A stretch of 9,941 nucleotides of DNA, taken from contig CAMPHY010000025.1 in the NCBI GenBank assembly GCA_946886125.1, positions 1 through 9,941 on the forward strand, written 5' to 3'. Positions 1-6,551 of the stretch are shown piece after piece. This stretch comes from an uncultured Candidatus Saccharibacteria bacterium. Lineage in GTDB: Bacteria > Patescibacteria > Saccharimonadia > Saccharimonadales > UBA6022. The notes beneath the pieces were generated by a model. The model made no database searches. It had not been told where the DNA came from and saw nothing but the letters and a program-made list of their open reading frames with translations. Numbering within the stretch: the first letter of the stretch is position 1; the number at the start of each line of letters is the position of its first letter. The translations under genes were made by a program, and so were the position numbers.

Positions 1-882
1 AGTTACCGCGATATGCCAATTCGCTATCTCGAAACAACCACCGACTATCGTGATGAAAAGACTGGAGAGCTGGGTGGACTTAATCGAGTTCGTTCGCTTA
101 CTCAAGATGATAGTCACGTATTTTGTCGTCAGGAGCAGATTGAAGAAGAGATTAATGGACTACTTGCATCAGCTCGTGAACTGTACGGCTCAATTGGTAT
201 GGAACTTCGCGTTCGATTAAGTTACCGTGATGGTGGCGAAGGGTATCTGGGTGATGTTTCATTGTGGGAATCTGCGCAGGCGCAATTGAAGGCAGCGGTG
301 ATTGCTAATGAGTTGACGTATTTTGAACAAGAGGGTGAAGCGGCTTTTTATGGTCCAAAAATCGACTTCATGGCAACTGATGCAATTGGCCGCGAACATC
401 AGGTGGCAACTGTCCAGTTGGATTTTGTCCAGCCTGAGCGATTTGGTCTTGAGTACACGGATGAGTCAGGTGAGAAGCAGCAACCGGTCATGATTCATTG
501 TGCATTACTAGGATCGATTGAGCGCTTTTTGAGCGTCTTTATTGAGCATACCGCTGGCTGGTTCCCATTATGGGCAGCACCAGAGCAAATTCGCATTTTA
601 ACTATCAACGACACTGTACTCGATTATGTTAATGAAATTACAGCAGTACTAAACGATACAGTATTAATGAAGCCCGTGAAATATAATGAGCTACGTTATA
701 CAGTCGATGATCGCAACGAATCACTTGGTAAAAAAATTCGTGAAGCTACGACATGGAAAATACCTGTCCAGCTTATCGTTGGTCCGAAAGACCAAGAAGC
801 GCGTGAGGTGAGTGTTCGCACACAGGCAGGTGAAGAGAAGGTGGCGCTCGATCAATTAACTGCGTACTTGTCGAGACTCTAA
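1..882 (+). CDS. thrS: Threonyl-tRNA synthetase, C-terminal part (5' end outside window)
   Basis: ThrRS charges tRNA-Thr with threonine in the cytoplasm. The reading frame is open from base 1 and no start is visible, so this is the 3' portion: part of the class II catalytic core plus the anticodon-binding domain. Motif 2 is seen as RVRSLTQDDSHVFC; its His (visible residue 39) corresponds to a zinc ligand that reads the threonine hydroxyl in the family. The conserved AFYGPKIDF follows, then motif 3 with MIH (residue 166, the second zinc-ligand His) and GSIERF carrying the ATP-binding Arg. The first zinc ligand, a Cys, must lie upstream. From about residue 190 the sequence becomes the alpha/beta anticodon-binding domain, ending with a TAA. 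After MIH there is Cys where E. coli has Arg; I see no reason to think this inactivates it. The next gene starts 3 bases downstream, so thrS heads or lies within an operon. Confidence 0.97.
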   Translation, partial: SYRDMPIRYLETTTDYRDEKTGELGGLNRVRSLTQDDSHVFCRQEQIEEEINGLLASARELYGSIGMELRVRLSYRDGGEGYLGDVSLWESAQAQLKAAVIANELTYFEQEGEAAFYGPKIDFMATDAIGREHQVATVQLDFVQPERFGLEYTDESGEKQQPVMIHCALLGSIERFLSVFIEHTAGWFPLWAAPEQIRILTINDTVLDYVNEITAVLNDTVLMKPVKYNELRYTVDDRNESLGKKIREATTWKIPVQLIVGPKDQEAREVSVRTQAGEEKVALDQLTAYLSRL

Positions 883-885
883 GTT

Positions 886-1497
886 ATGCCGGCAAAAAAT
901 GAGCGCCCTGTTATTGCTGTTGATATAGATGATGTTTTATTTCCATTTGTGTCAGGTATTGCAGAGTATCACAATGACTTAAAGGGAACGAATCTCAGTC
1001 CGAAGGACTTTACGAGCTATAATTTCGCGGAAGTATGGGGCGGGAGCGAATCTGAGGCGAACGATATTGTTGACGGGTTTGTGCGTGCTGAAAATCTATA
1101 TCTGCAGCCGGTAGAGGGGGCGAAAGAGGCTCTCATAAGGCTTAATCATGACTATAATGTCGTATTGGTGACTGCTCGGAATCAGGCTTTTGAAGCCGCA
1201 ACGGTAGCTTGGCTGCGCCGGCACTTACCAGAGTTATTCCAACATGTCGTATTTGCTGGTAATCAGTATGACGGGCGCCCACACCGTGCCAAGGGGGTGA
1301 TTTGCAATGAGCTTAATGCTCAGTTGCTTATCGATGATCATCCTCGAAATATTGCTTCGGCGGTGGAGTGTGGTGTCGATGGAGTCTTATTCGGTACGCA
1401 CGCCTGGAGCGTGCTTGACCCATCATTAGATTCAGTTAAGGCCTGTGTCGATTGGCCAGCAGTTATTGAGTATATTTATCATGAGTGGCGACAGTAA
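886..1497 (+). CDS. HAD-superfamily phosphatase, 5'(3')-deoxyribonucleotidase-like
   Basis: A 203-residue soluble protein with all four HAD motifs: motif I DIDDVL (D13 nucleophile, D15 acid/base), motif II VTAR (T96), a candidate motif III Lys (K136 in RAKG), and motif IV LIDDHPRN (D150, D151, Mg2+ ligands). The order, spacing and helical cap between motifs I and II resemble the cytosolic 5'(3')-deoxyribonucleotidase (NT5C-like) branch, which removes phosphate from nucleoside monophosphates. Substrate is inferred and not readable here. ATG follows the thrS stop by 3 bases with no clear Shine-Dalgarno, which suggests translational coupling. Its 3' end overlaps the next gene by 17 bases. The co-directional ATL gene and miaA point to one transcript. 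It could also be a phosphatase for another small phosphate ester; HAD membership is firm, specificity is not. Confidence 0.8.
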   Translation: MPAKNERPVIAVDIDDVLFPFVSGIAEYHNDLKGTNLSPKDFTSYNFAEVWGGSESEANDIVDGFVRAENLYLQPVEGAKEALIRLNHDYNVVLVTARNQAFEAATVAWLRRHLPELFQHVVFAGNQYDGRPHRAKGVICNELNAQLLIDDHPRNIASAVECGVDGVLFGTHAWSVLDPSLDSVKACVDWPAVIEYIYHEWRQ

Positions 1498-1789
1498 CTT
1501 GAGATTTGAAGTTGAGCGGTTGATGGCACTGGTGCCTGAAGGTAAGGTGACGACGTATGGTGATTTGGCAGCCCTTGCTGGGCACCCCTACGCCGCTCGC
1601 ATAGTCGGTGGTATGGCACATTATGGCGACAGTAATTTGCCTTGGCATCGTTTAGTTAATCGATTTGGTGGTTTAGCCTCAGGTTATCATGGAGGACGTG
1701 AAGTGCAGGCGCAGTTGCTCGAGACAGAGGGGGTGAAATGCACCAATCACATTGTTGATAATTTTGAGGAGAGGCGATGGCGACCATAG
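1481..1789 (+). CDS. Alkyltransferase-like (ATL) DNA-lesion binding protein
   Basis: A 102-residue protein matching the C-terminal DNA-binding domain of O6-alkylguanine-DNA alkyltransferase. It has GKVTTYGDLAALAG (Tyr26, helix-turn-helix region) and AARIVGG (Arg40, the arginine finger that flips the damaged base). The active-site motif PCHRV appears as PWHRL: Trp55 replaces the methyl-accepting Cys. In known ATL proteins this change means the protein binds O6-alkylguanine and hands it to nucleotide excision repair instead of reversing the damage. I chose ATG 1481 because it begins at the start of the conserved fold; a GTG at 1445 would add 12 residues lying wholly inside the upstream gene. 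It overlaps the HAD gene by 17 bases and miaA by 13, typical of coupled operon genes. Family confidence is high; the handover role is inferred from homologues. Confidence 0.85.
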   Translation: MSGDSNLRFEVERLMALVPEGKVTTYGDLAALAGHPYAARIVGGMAHYGDSNLPWHRLVNRFGGLASGYHGGREVQAQLLETEGVKCTNHIVDNFEERRWRP

Positions 1790-2655
1790 ATTCACTACCG
1801 CTCGTTGTCATAACGGGTCCTACGGCGAGTGGCAAGACCGCACTTGCTATTCAGCTCGCAAAAGAATATGGGGGTGAGATTATTTGCGCCGATTCTCGAA
1901 CTGTCTATAGAAGGATGGATATCGGTACAGCAAAGCCAACACGCGAAGAGCGTCAAGAGGTACCACACTGGGGCATTGATATTGTCGACCCTGATCAGTC
2001 TTTTACAGCCGCAGACTTTAAGATGTATGCGATCGAACGCATTGCGGCTATTCGGGCGCGAGGACGCATACCGTTCCTTGTAGGAGGGACGGGCCTGTAT
2101 ATCGATGCGGTTGTATTCGACTATCAATTTGGACCACCGGCTAATGTGCAGCGTAGAGCTGAACTTGAAAAGCTTTCATTGGAAGAACTGCACATTTACT
2201 GTAATCAGCACAACATTATGTTGCCTCAAAATAGTCGGAATAAGCGCTATGTTATACGAGCAATCGAGCAAAAAGGCGTACGCAAGAAGAGAAGAGCCAC
2301 GCCAATTGAAAATACCTATATTGTAGCTATTGCAACAGATCGGGAAGTGCTTCGAGCACGAATACGTACCCGAAGCGAAAAAATATATTAGTAGGGGGGT
2401 TTTGAATTATCAAGATTATTTGGCAAAAAATAAGGATGGAATCATGAATCTATGACAGGTAATATTTATCCGCTCGTGTATCAATACTTACACAAAACCA
2501 TTACTGAAACTGAGATGCAGCAAATGTTTCAAACGCTAGACTGGCGACTTGCAAAGCGTCAATTAACTTGGCTTAAGCGGAATCAGTTTGCGAAATGGTT
2601 GTCGCTGGAGGATGCCCGCGACTATCTGGTGCAAGTGCTCGCCAACCGATCGTAA
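1777..2655 (+). pseudogene. miaA: tRNA dimethylallyltransferase MiaA, reading frame broken
   Basis: MiaA adds a dimethylallyl group to A37 of tRNAs reading UNN codons. The first 204 residues (1777-2391) are good MiaA: P-loop GPTASGKT, DSRTVYRRMDIGTAKPT, VGGTGLYIDA, and NKRYVIRAIE. The frame then meets TAG TAG at 2389-2394. The C-terminal part reappears in the same frame from 2434 on (GWNHESMTGNIYP, then RLAKRQLTWLKRN) and ends at 2655. Between them, the +1 frame reads GVLNYQDYLAKN, which fits the family pattern GLLEEVxxLxxK without gaps. The simplest reading is two compensating indels: one extra A in the A-run 2378-2383 and one base missing near 2424-2436. Reading straight through in the first frame needs three stop codons (2389, 2392, 2431). 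Start ATG 1777 has a GAGGAG site 4-9 bases upstream. It is either a recent pseudogene or a homopolymer sequencing error. Confidence 0.85.
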
Positions 2656-2695
2656 GCGTGTTATTATAGAACACGAAAGTTATTCTGAGGAAGTT

Positions 2696-3289
2696 ATGAT
2701 TGACGCATTATTTGGTTCAAAAACTCGCGTAAAATTACTCCACCTGTTTCTTAATCATCCAGGACAGGCCTTTTATGTTCGTGAAATCACCCGTATGATT
2801 GATGAACAAATTAATTCTGTCCGACGAGAATTAGCAAATATGCTAAAGGTGGGGATTATTGCAAGCGATAGTGCTGACAATAAGTTGTACTATGAAATAA
2901 ATCAGCGCTACGAACATTATTTGCCGCTCCGGGCAATCTTTGCAGACGAAAAGATGGAGGCGGTGGTTGATACGCAAATTGCTAAAGACTGGAAGGGTAG
3001 TATTGCGGAGCTTACTGGCATCCGTTTGGCGTTATCAGCAGGCATTTTAGTAAAAGATTCAACAAGTAGTGTGGATATTTTGCTTGTTGGTGAGGTCCCA
3101 CAGGCGAAATTGAAAAAAGCAATTCGTGAAATTGAAAAAATAGAGGGGCGTGAACTTAACTATAGCACGCTGTCGTACGACGAATTCTATTATCGTTTAA
3201 GTGTTCGTGATAAATTTATAACAGAAATACTAAACGGTAAGTATGCTGTCATAGTTGATACCGATAATATGCTGAAAAGTCAGAAGTAG
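2696..3289 (+). CDS. Winged-helix protein with degenerate nucleotidyltransferase-like domain
   Basis: A 197-residue protein. Residues 1-75 form a winged helix-turn-helix (LFGSKTRVKLLHLFLNHPG, then AFYVREITRMIDEQINSVRRELANMLKVGII with a YYEIN wing), as in ArsR/MarR-like DNA-binding domains. Residues 100-192 resemble the nucleotidyltransferase domain that often follows such a winged helix: VDILLVGEV, LKKAIREIEKIEGRELNYSTLSYDEF, then ITEILNGKYAVIV. The catalytic G-S...D-x-D signature is not intact; the expected region reads SAGILVKDSTSSVDILL and keeps only one acidic residue, so catalysis is doubtful. The start ATG 2696 is preceded by GAGG with 5 bases spacing; starting further upstream would run into miaA coding sequence in another frame. 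It sits between miaA and the MBL-fold gene, 12 bases before the latter, so the two are probably co-expressed. Its targets are unknown; autoregulation is possible. Confidence 0.75.
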   Translation: MIDALFGSKTRVKLLHLFLNHPGQAFYVREITRMIDEQINSVRRELANMLKVGIIASDSADNKLYYEINQRYEHYLPLRAIFADEKMEAVVDTQIAKDWKGSIAELTGIRLALSAGILVKDSTSSVDILLVGEVPQAKLKKAIREIEKIEGRELNYSTLSYDEFYYRLSVRDKFITEILNGKYAVIVDTDNMLKSQK

Positions 3290-3301
3290 AAGGAGGATAA
3301 G

Positions 3302-3937
3302 ATGTTTGAAGTAGAGTATAAAGGTGGTAATGGTGTAGTAATTACAACGAAGAAGTCACAAGTTGTGATTGATCCAAAGTTATCGCTAGTTGGTTTGAAA
3401 GATATAAATACAAAAGGTGCTGTCGAAGTCGCAACAGAAGCACGTTTTGCTACTAATAACGCTGATGCGCGATTACTTATCGAGGGCCCTGGCGAGTATG
3501 AGATTGGTGACGTCGCTATCCGTGGTGCGGTTGCGACTCGACATTTAGATACAAGTAGTGACGAGCCGCTTGCAACGGTCTACCGTATTGAAATTGGTGA
3601 TGTGAGAATTGCTGTCATTGGCAACATCAGTGGCGCGTTGCACGAAGATCAACTCGAAACATTAGGCGTTATTGATATATTGATTCTTCCGGTTGGGGGT
3701 GGTGGCTATACGCTTGATGCCACGAGCGCTTCGACAGTTGTTCGCCAAATTGATCCCAAAGTTGTTATTCCGGTCCATTATGCCGATAGTGCATTGACCT
3801 ATGAGGTGCCACAGGATACACTCGAGACGTTTACGAAAGAGCTAGGTGCTCCAGTCGAAACAGTTGCTAAGTATAAGGTAAAAGCCCCTTCGGTTATTCC
3901 AATGGCCTTGACGGTTGTCGAAGTTACTCGAAGCTAG
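3302..3937 (+). CDS. Metallo-beta-lactamase-fold protein, probable pseudoenzyme
   Basis: A 211-residue protein of the COG2220-like MBL fold. Recognisable blocks are VVIDPKL, EGPGEYEIGDVAIRG, the TVYRIEIGDVRIAVIGN strand, VIDILILPVGGGGYTLDA and DPKVVIPVHY. Active relatives carry a metal-binding HxHxDH. Here the matching stretch is VATEARFATNN: from my memory of the family, the ligands align as E46, R48, A50 and T51, while the neighbouring Phe and Asn-Asn remain. The strand that usually carries another ligand reads IGNISGAL, without the usual His or Asp. Only the last His (H159) is clear. The fold seems kept and the hydrolase site lost. The gene has the strongest ribosome-binding site in the window (AGAAGGAGG, 3288-3296, 5 bases from ATG), so it is likely well translated. 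It is last in the operon, ahead of a hairpin terminator. Function unknown; a structural or ligand-sensing role is possible. Confidence 0.8.
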   Translation: MFEVEYKGGNGVVITTKKSQVVIDPKLSLVGLKDINTKGAVEVATEARFATNNADARLLIEGPGEYEIGDVAIRGAVATRHLDTSSDEPLATVYRIEIGDVRIAVIGNISGALHEDQLETLGVIDILILPVGGGGYTLDATSASTVVRQIDPKVVIPVHYADSALTYEVPQDTLETFTKELGAPVETVAKYKVKAPSVIPMALTVVEVTRS

Positions 3938-3963
3938 GCTGTGTGAATCCTGAAAGTAAACAT

Positions 3964-3995
3964 AAAAACCGCCCCTCGAACGAGGGGCGGTTTTT
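3964..3995. terminator. Two-way intrinsic terminator between the MBL-fold gene and rpmB
   Basis: A near-perfect inverted repeat: AAAAACCGCCCCTC, a four-base loop GAAC, then GAGGGGCGGTTTTT. The G+C-rich stem is flanked by an A-run and a T-run, so a U-tract follows the hairpin in both directions. It lies between convergent genes and can end the + strand thrS-to-MBL operon and the - strand rpmB transcript. Confidence 0.93.
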
Positions 3996-4010
3996 AGTAG
4001 GAAAGTGACA

Positions 4011-4214
4011 CTACTTAGCGGCTGCTAAAATGCCTTTTTTCTTTAGCGTACGAATTGCCTGAGTGCTCAGGGTCATCGTGACTTTTTGACCGTCAACTTC
4101 AAAAGTTTTCTTTTGGAGGTTTGGCTTAAAGACGCGTTTGGTGCGACGCAAAGAGAAGCTAACATTGTTGCCAAATTGCTTGCCTTTTCCGGTGAGTTCA
4201 CATCGTGCTGCCAT
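4011..4214 (-). CDS. rpmB: 50S ribosomal protein L28
   Basis: A 67-residue basic protein of the large ribosomal subunit. The N-terminal block ARCELTGKGKQFGNNVSFSL and then RRTKRVFKPNLQ are the L28 signature; the C-terminal half (VTMTLSTQAIRTLKKKG) also fits. Length is within the family range, which starts near 60 residues. Only one Cys (C5) is present, so it is the zinc-free type. It is a single-gene transcription unit: a near-consensus promoter lies about 40 bases upstream of the ATG on the - strand and the hairpin at 3964-3995 ends it. The ribosome-binding site is weak (GGAAG, about 10 bases before ATG). Confidence 0.96.
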   Translation of the reverse strand: MAARCELTGKGKQFGNNVSFSLRRTKRVFKPNLQKKTFEVDGQKVTMTLSTQAIRTLKKKGILAAAK

Positions 4215-4251
4215 GATTACTTACTTCCACTTATTTTTTACAATCTGTACC

Positions 4252-4280
4252 ATTGTAGCTCCAAAGAGGGGATTCGTCAA
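4252..4280 (-). promoter_or_regulatory. Sigma-70-type promoter of rpmB
   Basis: On the - strand, TTGACG (4280-4275), 17 bases, then TACAAT (4257-4252). Both boxes match the consensus in five of six positions, with ideal spacing. Transcription should start near 4245, giving a leader of about 30 bases before the L28 start codon. Confidence 0.8.
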
Positions 4281-4366
4281 GGTGAAGTCGACTTTACTAG
4301 ATTTAGCCCCTGGAGTTTGGTTATGCTTGGGAAGTAATGGCGGATAGAAGATAATAAGGAGATACT

Positions 4367-5077
4367 ATGAGTTACGAACCAGACGCACATCCCATCCAAA
4401 TAACAATATTGCGACAATTACTATTTCAGCCCTCGGCAGGCTTTGCTCAGCTACAAAAAGAAACAGATGTATCGAGTGATCATTTTACATTTCATATTAA
4501 AAAGTTAATTGAAGAAGGCTATGTTTTAAAGCAAGATGGACATTATAAATTAACCGGTAGGGGTAAAGAGTATGCAAATCGAATGGACACGGATGAAAAT
4601 GAAATCGAGAAACAACCAAAAGTATCGGTTGTAATTACCCTAGAGCGTAAAAATGCATCTGGAGAACGAGAATTTCTCTATCAGCAACGATTAAAGAATC
4701 CTTATTTTGGATTTTGGGGACGTCTGGGTGGTAAAATTCGCTGGGGTGAATCGGTTCTTGAGGCGGCAAACCGTGAGTTGATGGAAGAAACTGGCATGAC
4801 AGCCGACTTTAGTTATCGCTTACTGTATCATAAACGTGATTTTAAGAAAGATACTAAGGAATTACTTGAGGACAAACTTTTTCTATGTGTATATGCCACA
4901 GACTTTAGCGGTGAACTGATGGAACGCTTCGAAGGAGGCTATAACAAGTGGATGACAGTAGAGGAATTCCATCAGCAGGAAAAGCGGTTTGAGAGTGTGG
5001 ACGAATTTATGAAACTGATGGATGCTGGAGAAACTTTTGTCGAAAGGGAATTTTACTATGACGAATCGGAGTATTGA
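4367..5077 (+). CDS. Winged-helix / Nudix hydrolase fusion protein
   Basis: A 236-residue soluble protein. Residues 8-75 are a winged helix-turn-helix (ITILRQLLFQPSAGFAQLQ, then SSDHFTFHIKKLIEEGYVLKQ and the wing HYKLTGRGKEYA). Residues 85-225 are a Nudix domain with a complete Nudix box, G122-x5-E128-x7-R136-E-L-M-E-E-T-G-M144, so the Mg2+-binding catalytic helix looks intact. The family hydrolyses nucleoside diphosphates linked to another group X. A DNA-binding domain joined to a Nudix domain occurs in regulators that sense nucleotide or sugar-nucleotide ligands (NrtR has the opposite order, Nudix then wHTH), but here the intact box suggests real hydrolysis. Start ATG 4367 has AAGGAG 5 bases upstream. 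It overlaps the HD-domain gene by 20 bases, so both are probably translated together. The substrate cannot be read from sequence. Confidence 0.85.
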   Translation: MSYEPDAHPIQITILRQLLFQPSAGFAQLQKETDVSSDHFTFHIKKLIEEGYVLKQDGHYKLTGRGKEYANRMDTDENEIEKQPKVSVVITLERKNASGEREFLYQQRLKNPYFGFWGRLGGKIRWGESVLEAANRELMEETGMTADFSYRLLYHKRDFKKDTKELLEDKLFLCVYATDFSGELMERFEGGYNKWMTVEEFHQQEKRFESVDEFMKLMDAGETFVEREFYYDESEY

Positions 5078-5708
5078 ATTAGAGTACTCTCCGGTGTGCA
5101 TTGAGAAAAGAGTTGATGAACTGATTGCCCTTAGTGATATCGTTTATCAATTTATTGATGTGAAACGCGCAACAATGCGTCAGAACAGATGTGAAACTGA
5201 TGGTGAGCATACTTTACACCTTCAAATGCTTGCTACAAGCTATGCAGCAGAATACTACCCGCAACTTGATACTGGAAAAATTGCACTCTATGCTATGGTG
5301 CACGATTTCGTTGAAGTGTTTGCCGGCGACGTGAACAGCTTAACTGCGACGCCAGAACAGCTGGCTGCCAAGGGTTTAACTGAGAAGCTTGCCTTTGATC
5401 GTTTGCGACGAGAACTCGGTGAGGCTTGGCCTACGCTCATACAGTTGGTCCATGATTATGAAATGCTTGAAGATGCTGAAGCGCGTTTTGTTAAGCTGTT
5501 TGATAAATGTGATCCAGCATTTACACATGCTGAAAATCGTGGAGCGGCACTTCGCGAAATGGGGATCTTTAGTAAAGCCGATTATGATGTAAGCTTGGAA
5601 GCTGCCGATGGGCGCTTGCAGATGTATGCAGAAGAATTTCCTGATATCATGGCGATTCGTCAAAATCTTTGCCAGCGAGTAGCCGTCGCCGCTTACGATA
5701 CTGTATAG
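5058..5708 (+). CDS. HD-domain phosphohydrolase, YfbR / 5'-deoxynucleotidase-like
   Basis: A 216-residue protein with an HD-domain metal site: GEH (H51), HD in MVHDFVEVFAGD (H82, D83, with E86 and D91 also typical), and a distal Asp in KLFDKCD (D149). The EH...HDxxExxxGD pattern matches the HD_3/YfbR group, whose best-known members dephosphorylate deoxynucleoside 5'-monophosphates using a divalent metal. I chose ATG 5058 over an in-frame ATG at 5022: the later start has AAAGGGA about 8 bases upstream and reduces the overlap with the Nudix gene to 20 bases. The pairing with a Nudix enzyme fits nucleotide-pool cleaning, which is an inference. The next gene begins 9 bases downstream. Confidence 0.8.
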   Translation: MTNRSIELEYSPVCIEKRVDELIALSDIVYQFIDVKRATMRQNRCETDGEHTLHLQMLATSYAAEYYPQLDTGKIALYAMVHDFVEVFAGDVNSLTATPEQLAAKGLTEKLAFDRLRRELGEAWPTLIQLVHDYEMLEDAEARFVKLFDKCDPAFTHAENRGAALREMGIFSKADYDVSLEAADGRLQMYAEEFPDIMAIRQNLCQRVAVAAYDTV

Positions 5709-5717
5709 TAAAAGGGT

Positions 5718-6365
5718 ATGTTTGATCTTACTAATATTATCATCGTCATTGTAGTAATTCTGCTTTCCATGACGCTTCATGAGGCGATGCACGCCTTCAT
5801 GGGGTACTTTTTGGGTGATGACACCGCTAAGCGCGAAGGACGGCTTACGCTGAACCCTATTAAGCACATTGACCCATTTTTAACATTGCTGCTGCCTATT
5901 ATTCTTGCGCTGACACCGGGCGCTCCTATCTTTGGTGGCGCTAAGCCTGTACCATTTAATCCGGCTCGCTTAAAGTATGACGAATGGGGCGCTGCGTTAG
6001 TTGCATTAGCGGGTCCACTCACTAACTTACTGATTGCTTTCGTTGCTTTTGGAGCATATGCCATTTATCTTACTCTTGCACCACAGGGTCTCGAGTTGTT
6101 GGCGCAAATTTTAACCATTACTGTTACGGTTAACCTTGGGTTCTTTATCTTTAATATGATTCCATTACCTCCACTCGACGGTTCGCGCGTGCTATATGCT
6201 TTAGCGCCCGAGTTTGTCCGACGCGGCATGGAGGTAATAGAACGATTTGGGATTATCGTTATTTTTGCACTAATCCTGATCGCCAGTCCATACATTGGTG
6301 AGTTTATGAGGCAGGCGATTGGTTTCTTCTTAACAGTTTTTAGTCATATCTTTGGCCTTAGCTAG
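5718..6365 (+). CDS. Site-2 protease family (M50) membrane metallopeptidase
   Basis: A 215-residue integral membrane protein with the M50 zinc site: HEAMH (H21, E22, H25) in the first membrane segment and the third ligand D154 in NMIPLPPLDG within a later one. Other family marks are GGAKPVPFNP and AGPLTNLLIA. Hydrophobic stretches lie at about residues 5-27, 53-68, 93-120, 128-150 and 175-212. Members cleave substrates inside the membrane, often membrane-bound signalling proteins, but the substrate here is unknown. It is the short form, without a PDZ domain. The start has only AAAGGG as ribosome-binding site. It is last in the 4367-6365 gene group; no hairpin terminator follows before the next promoter at 6374. 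Confidence 0.93.
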   Translation: MFDLTNIIIVIVVILLSMTLHEAMHAFMGYFLGDDTAKREGRLTLNPIKHIDPFLTLLLPIILALTPGAPIFGGAKPVPFNPARLKYDEWGAALVALAGPLTNLLIAFVAFGAYAIYLTLAPQGLELLAQILTITVTVNLGFFIFNMIPLPPLDGSRVLYALAPEFVRRGMEVIERFGIIVIFALILIASPYIGEFMRQAIGFFLTVFSHIFGLS

Positions 6366-6373
6366 CTTATAAA

Positions 6374-6382
6374 TGGTATAAT
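6374..6382 (+). promoter_or_regulatory. Extended -10 promoter of the 6S-like RNA
   Basis: TGG followed by a perfect TATAAT (6377-6382). The TGn extension explains why no good -35 box is seen 17 bases upstream. Initiation is expected near 6389, exactly where the paired RNA begins. The decamer AAATGGTATA (6371-6380) is repeated exactly in the tmRNA promoter. Confidence 0.8.
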
Positions 6383-6389
6383 AAGAAGT

Positions 6390-6539
6390 GTCCAAGAGGG
6401 CAGTGCAGCGTATATGATTTTCCTAATATCATTTGATAGGGACTCCAAATTATTCGCTTCCGTGGAAGTGTTTTGAGGAAACCCACCTTGCCATTACGCG
6501 GGGAACGTCAAGCGTTGTAGTGCTATTCTTGGGCTTTTT
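6390..6539 (+). ncRNA. ssrS: Candidate 6S RNA (RNA polymerase regulator)
   Basis: About 150 bases without an ORF fold by eye into one long rod. The closing stem pairs 6390-6398 with 6526-6534 (GUCCAAGAG with UUCUUGGGC, including G-U pairs) and continues with 6400-6410 against 6513-6523, with one mismatch. A central region (6411-6438 and 6485-6512) is mostly unpaired. An upper stem follows: GGG 6439-6441 with CCC 6482-6484, the CUCCAAA / UUUUGAG helix, and a tip CUUC-CGUG-GAAG at 6457-6468. A single rod with a large bubble in the middle, closed at its ends, 150-200 bases long and followed by a T-run (6535-6539), is the architecture of 6S RNA, which mimics an open promoter and binds the housekeeping RNA polymerase. 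The -10 box ends 7 bases before the stem. The identity rests on structure, as 6S primary sequence is poorly conserved. Confidence 0.6.
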
Positions 6540-6551
6540 GTATGCTAAGAT

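Noticed and set aside
1445..1480. GTG 1445 as start of the ATL gene
   Set aside because: It adds 12 residues lying wholly in the upstream gene and outside the conserved domain; ATG 1481 fits the family better.
2378..2436. Programmed frameshifting or stop-codon reassignment to rescue miaA
   Set aside because: A -1 slip on the A-run at 2425-2430 leads straight into TAA 2431, and two opposite shifts would be required. TAG and TAA are used as normal stops by neighbouring genes, so reassignment is not credible.
2588..2695. Upstream ATG 2588 as start of the winged-helix gene
   Set aside because: It runs through the conserved C-terminal miaA sequence in another frame and has a Cys/Trp-rich translation unlike the rest; ATG 2696 has a good ribosome-binding site.
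4327..4355. TTGGGA-17-GATAAT as promoter of the wHTH-Nudix gene
   Set aside because: Initiation would fall at about 4361-4362 and remove the AAGGAG ribosome-binding site, so a functional role is doubtful; the true promoter was not identified.
5376..5867. 163-codon - strand frame opposite the HD and protease genes
   Set aside because: It lies antisense to two well-supported genes, has no recognisable domain and no ribosome-binding site; a shadow frame.
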